Assembly: GCA_034336665.1 (NCBI GenBank)
Contig: JAPFBE010000013.1
Span: 21,307,056 to 21,371,055, forward strand
Source: Luscinia megarhynchos
Lineage: Eukaryota; Chordata; Aves; Passeriformes; Turdidae
Direction of reading: 5' to 3'
DNA length: 64,000 bases
Shown here: positions 60,111 through 64,000 of the stretch, one piece after another
Position numbering within the stretch: the first letter of the stretch is position 1
Layout of the letters: every line of letters starts with the position of its first letter
Program-made: the position numbers and the translations under genes
Notes under the pieces: model-generated
What the model was told of the DNA's origin: nothing
The model's input: the letters and a program-made list of their open reading frames with translations, nothing else
The model's database searches: none

Positions 60111-63100
60111 TATTTCCTTTCCCTGGATTATCCCAATAAAATAATCTAATTTTTCCCTGTGTCTTGGTCTGCAACCACAACAGAGGAAATGCTAACATTT
60201 TGTTCTGCTCACCTCTCTCCTGACTTGCCTGTTAAATGAAAAGCTTCCTGATGCAGAGCCTCTTCTACAGCTTGTAAAACACCCAGGAGCAGTGGATGGG
60301 GCACGGATCTCATCTGAGACTCCCCAGATCCCGTTAGAACATACACATGCAAGTAACATCAGTACTAATTGGGAATGTGGAGTTAGCATGCTTATCGGGT
60401 CAGGTCCAGGTTATCATGCTGTCGAGGAGCAGTGCTGCTCAGGGAAAAAGCAGCACATTATCAGCCCCAGTGAATGGCATCCACACAACTGGGGCCGGGC
60501 AGCAAAGCTGGGTAAACGTCTCCCCGTGGCACCAAGATGAGCCATCACAGAAAAAGGGGAATTATTAATCTCAGTCCTTGTTTTTTGGTAACTTCTGTTC
60601 CATTAAGTCAACATCCTTTGACCAAAAAGTTACATTTTACTGGAACAAAATGCAAAGCCTTAACAACTGTCCACGAGGCCTTTCACAAAGCAAATCATGA
60701 ACCTGAGTATGTATTTGAGTTACAAGAGTACAAGTACTCAGCCACTGTAGTAACAAAAACAGGTCTGTCTTATTTATCTTGTAAGGCAGGATTAGGCAGA
60801 ACAATTTTTTTTCAAGCCACAAATGTAAAATTCCAAAAAATGCGGCATGTGGAACTACTTAAAGGGAGTGAATGACAATATACTGAATAAATGTGCATGA
60901 CCAGTAAATTCAAGAAAATATTGATCTGTATTTGTTTATTCAAAAAGTGGAGTGCTCCCACAGAATTATTCTACTAAAACTAATACTTTTTTTTGCTACT
61001 CTAATGAACTTAAATACATTGTAATAATGAGTTAAAATTTTAAAAAAACCCAACCAAACAAAAACATATTCCATGTGCACTGGTTAATTATCTCTTGATC
61101 ACCACCACTGAGCAATGATATCTTTCAGATACCCACTAGTAGTTAAACCAGGCTTTTTATTTTTGTCCTATTGCATAAATTATTCTCTCAGCCATTCATC
61201 TCTCTCAACAATTTCTTTATGGCTATAACCAAGATCCTAAGTTTTGTGGGCAGTTTTTCTCCTGAAGTTAACACAGCAAAAGCCAGCAGAATTACAGTAG
61301 GAATTATTTTTTATGGAATATATTCATGAGTCTAAGGCAAATCTTTATGTTGTAGGCACATCCTCCATTTCTTTCTGCATCACTCAATCTGCAATCAGCC
61401 CAGTATGCAATGCAAGACAGAATTCCTACAGTAGATGTAAATAATTCAAGAAAGTTTGTAACTCCTCAGGGAGATTTACTCACAGATCACCTGTTCACAG
61501 AGTTTAAAGGGATGTCCAAAGGGTTCCAAGATTATTATAGACCAACGATGGGAAGGGTTACAACAAAGTATCAGTATTCTTACAGTGTAGAACTGAAAGT
61601 GGCTTTGATTTTGGATACATTAACAAACTTCAAAAGGATTGGTCTAAATCTGCCAGTGTAGGAATGTTGTTTGATTGCATCATGTATTGGGATGCTGCTG
61701 CAGTCGGATCCAGAAAGAATGACGCATCACTGTCTGACATAGCTCTGATAATAGATAATTAAACTGTAGGATTGCCAAATGAAGAGGTCAAAAAAAATCC
61801 CAACAAAAACAAAAGAGCTGATAAAGCAAATTACACGAACAGAATTTGCAGTACAACATGAACAAAAGAAACCCAAACAAACCCCATTCCTATTACTGAT
61901 GGGATGCCCCTGTGTCCCACATGGCATCACTGCAAATGGATTCTGCAGAGAGCAGGAACGACACAAGCCGGCAGCTCTGCAGTAGCAGCAGTCCACCTGC
62001 CAGCTGAGAAACCTTGACCTACTGGCCATGTGCCTCCCTTTCTATCCCCCATCCACTAAATCAGTCATGCCTTAAGGTAGATCGGAGTTAGGGGTGACAA
62101 AACCCAAAACTTTTCTGTTTGCAACAATCCTTGTATTCTCCTCCCAAAGGCAAAGCATGCTAAGGACATTCTTTATATGTCCAGAGGCCACCAGCCTGTC
62201 ACTCTCTTTACACAATGCACCACATGTATCCAGCACATAGAAAGGAATATTTCAAACTCCAAAGGAGACATTTATACCCAGTACATTTTCAAAATAAGGA
62301 TGGCAAGTTGCTGAAATAACTTATTTAAAACTTTTTCTCAAGTACAGAGTGATAGAATTAGAGTAAAATCATCTAGAAGGGGTTGGAAACACTTTCGCAT
62401 GAAGTCTTAAACATCACTTCGAGTGACATTAACTTGAGCTACAGCGTCCCATCGGAGTAAGTGTCAGCAAAGTAAATGCATTAGTTAAAGCTTAATAGTA
62501 GTTTGGTGTTCAATATCCTGAAATATTTAATATGTTTTTTTCCCAAAGTAAACTGTTATTCAGTTTTAATGAAGACATTAACCTGCTTGATTTGTAAGCT
62601 CCTGTGGGAAGTCAGTCTAAAATACTGTCACAAGAGGTAGGCAGATGTAACAAGAGCTGTGACAGGAAATCAAGCATATTTTAAATGTTAAAAAAGCAGC
62701 CAGACAATAAGTCTCAATATGCTCTTGTTTTCTTTTAGTTTTGTTTATTTTTTGGTAATATGATTTCTGCCCTTTAAAAGATGCCAATTAAGGCTGACTA
62801 TAACGTAGTCTGAAGGTAACTGTGGGTACTGAAATCTACGTGCGTCCTCACCAACTATGTTGTAAACAAGAAGTGGTAGGATACAGACATTTTTAAAAAA
62901 AAAGTTTGGGTCAGATTCTGAACTTCAAGACACTTGCAGTCTCCAGCATTTTAGGAAGACAGCTTTAAACTGGAATCCACTGTAACACTTTTAGTCACAG
63001 TATGAATTTTCCAGACTGATTTGAATACAGTCTACACTTCATGGGAACAGCCGGTCTTGTGAGCTTTCAGCTTGAAATGATAGTGATATAACAAGATGAG

Positions 63101-64000
63101 CAAAAATGGTGAGACCCCAAGCAATTAAGGTGGGTGTGTACACTTCCTGAAATGCACATTGGTGGTTTGACAAGGGAGACAAGCTGGCTGCTTTTGTTTC
63201 ACAGTAGCTGTGTTTAGTTCATGCTGTCAAGCGTGGATTCTGACACTTAACAGTATTAATATTGCTGTTTCTATTGATATAATTAGCACTTCTATAAATA
63301 ATAGCTAAGGCTGCCATAGCTAAGTATATTATTGCAATCAGCACCATCAGGCCCTTCTTCTTTGCACACACTCCTGGAAATGCAAGCTGATTGATCTCAA
63401 CTAGAAGACAGCCACTGAGCAATGCTGTTGATTCTAGCGGCCCAGCGAGGAGCAGCTCCCACCACGTAGAAGTCTCTCCTAAACAACTAGTTTGTATGTG
63501 TGAGACTAACATTTCTCACCAGTCTTGCACCTGCCAACGTTTGAATGCTATAAATAGGGACTCTTCTTTTCAGACACACGATAAAAAAACCCTCACGTTG
63601 AGTTCAGTGGGTGTTATTCATACACTACAATGGGAGAGATGTCTACAAATTGTTTTGGAGACAATCTGGACCACACATTTAAACTCCACCTAAACAGCAC
63701 AAAGATTTTATTTATTTACTTTACAGTTACAAAACAGAAAACTGCTTAACAAAACAGATACTGCTGCTTTTAACAGAAGAACAGCAGCACTTGCCATTTC
63801 AATCCCTAATTTCATTTTGGTACATTTAAAAATAGAGAAGAATGACAGCTTTTCTAGATGCCCAAACTTCAGGCACTTCCAACCTGTTTCCCAGAACTTT
63901 GCCCTGGTTTCACTGCATCTAAAAGCCGTAACTTCTACATGAGTTTTGACAGTGGTCAATATCTATGTAGAGGTAGTTATGTTTAATGACTGCAACTTAA
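60111..64000. other. Non-coding stretch to the window end
   Basis: No recognisable exon, RNA gene or transposon. It contains A/C-rich tracts at 61037-61066 and 61791-61885. Short open frames (up to about 112 codons at 60537-60875) have no recognisable domain. About 62390-62520 is complex sequence with some CpG that could be conserved, without further evidence. Confidence 0.5.

Overview
This window looks like about 64 kb of AT-rich nuclear DNA from a bird. The clearest evidence is a 5'-truncated CR1 retroposon at 52751-52905 in the typical avian form: its 3' end is the CR1 terminal ATTCTATGAT unit, read on the minus strand. Much older amniote CR1 copies, MIR SINE fragments, a short retroviral-type solo LTR and many A/C-rich (AAAACCCC-like) tracts fit the same picture. 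A neoavian, perhaps passerine, source is a guess; nothing here fixes the species.

I found no protein-coding exon I could name. Open frames are short (the longest is about 210 codons, over a C-rich tract), overlap on both strands, and resemble no family I recognise. No tRNA, rRNA or known microRNA was recognised. The window is best read as a gene desert or the inside of a large intron. Its content is transposon fossils, simple repeats and a few stretches that look regulatory.

Layout. 1-16 kb: unremarkable AT-rich DNA with two MIR fragments and a G-rich tract. 16-20 kb: two ancient CR1 copies in opposite orientations; the plus-strand copy keeps a readable piece of reverse transcriptase. 24.2-25.1 kb: two diverged direct copies of a segment of about 175 bp. 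25.8-26.6 kb: AT-rich, homeodomain-site-rich DNA with a perfect 12-bp palindrome. 38.2 kb: a CpG cluster of about 135 bp with an RFX X-box-like palindrome. 40.1-42.1 kb: the most promoter-like part, with five G-rich or C-rich quadruplex-type tracts, a CpG-bearing GA/GCGA tract and a possible minus-strand splice donor. 42.4-44.2 kb: a MIR split by an A-rich insertion, a long foldback element, another MIR and the solo LTR. 52.7 kb: the young CR1. 54.9-55.6 kb: a broken hAT-type transposase remnant. 59.4-60.1 kb: MIR fragments and a nested hairpin.

The parts do not form a pathway. If there is a shared function it would be cis-regulation of a gene outside the window, or transcription of a non-coding RNA from the 38-42 kb region. 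All family assignments come from reading by eye against remembered family features; none has been checked by alignment.
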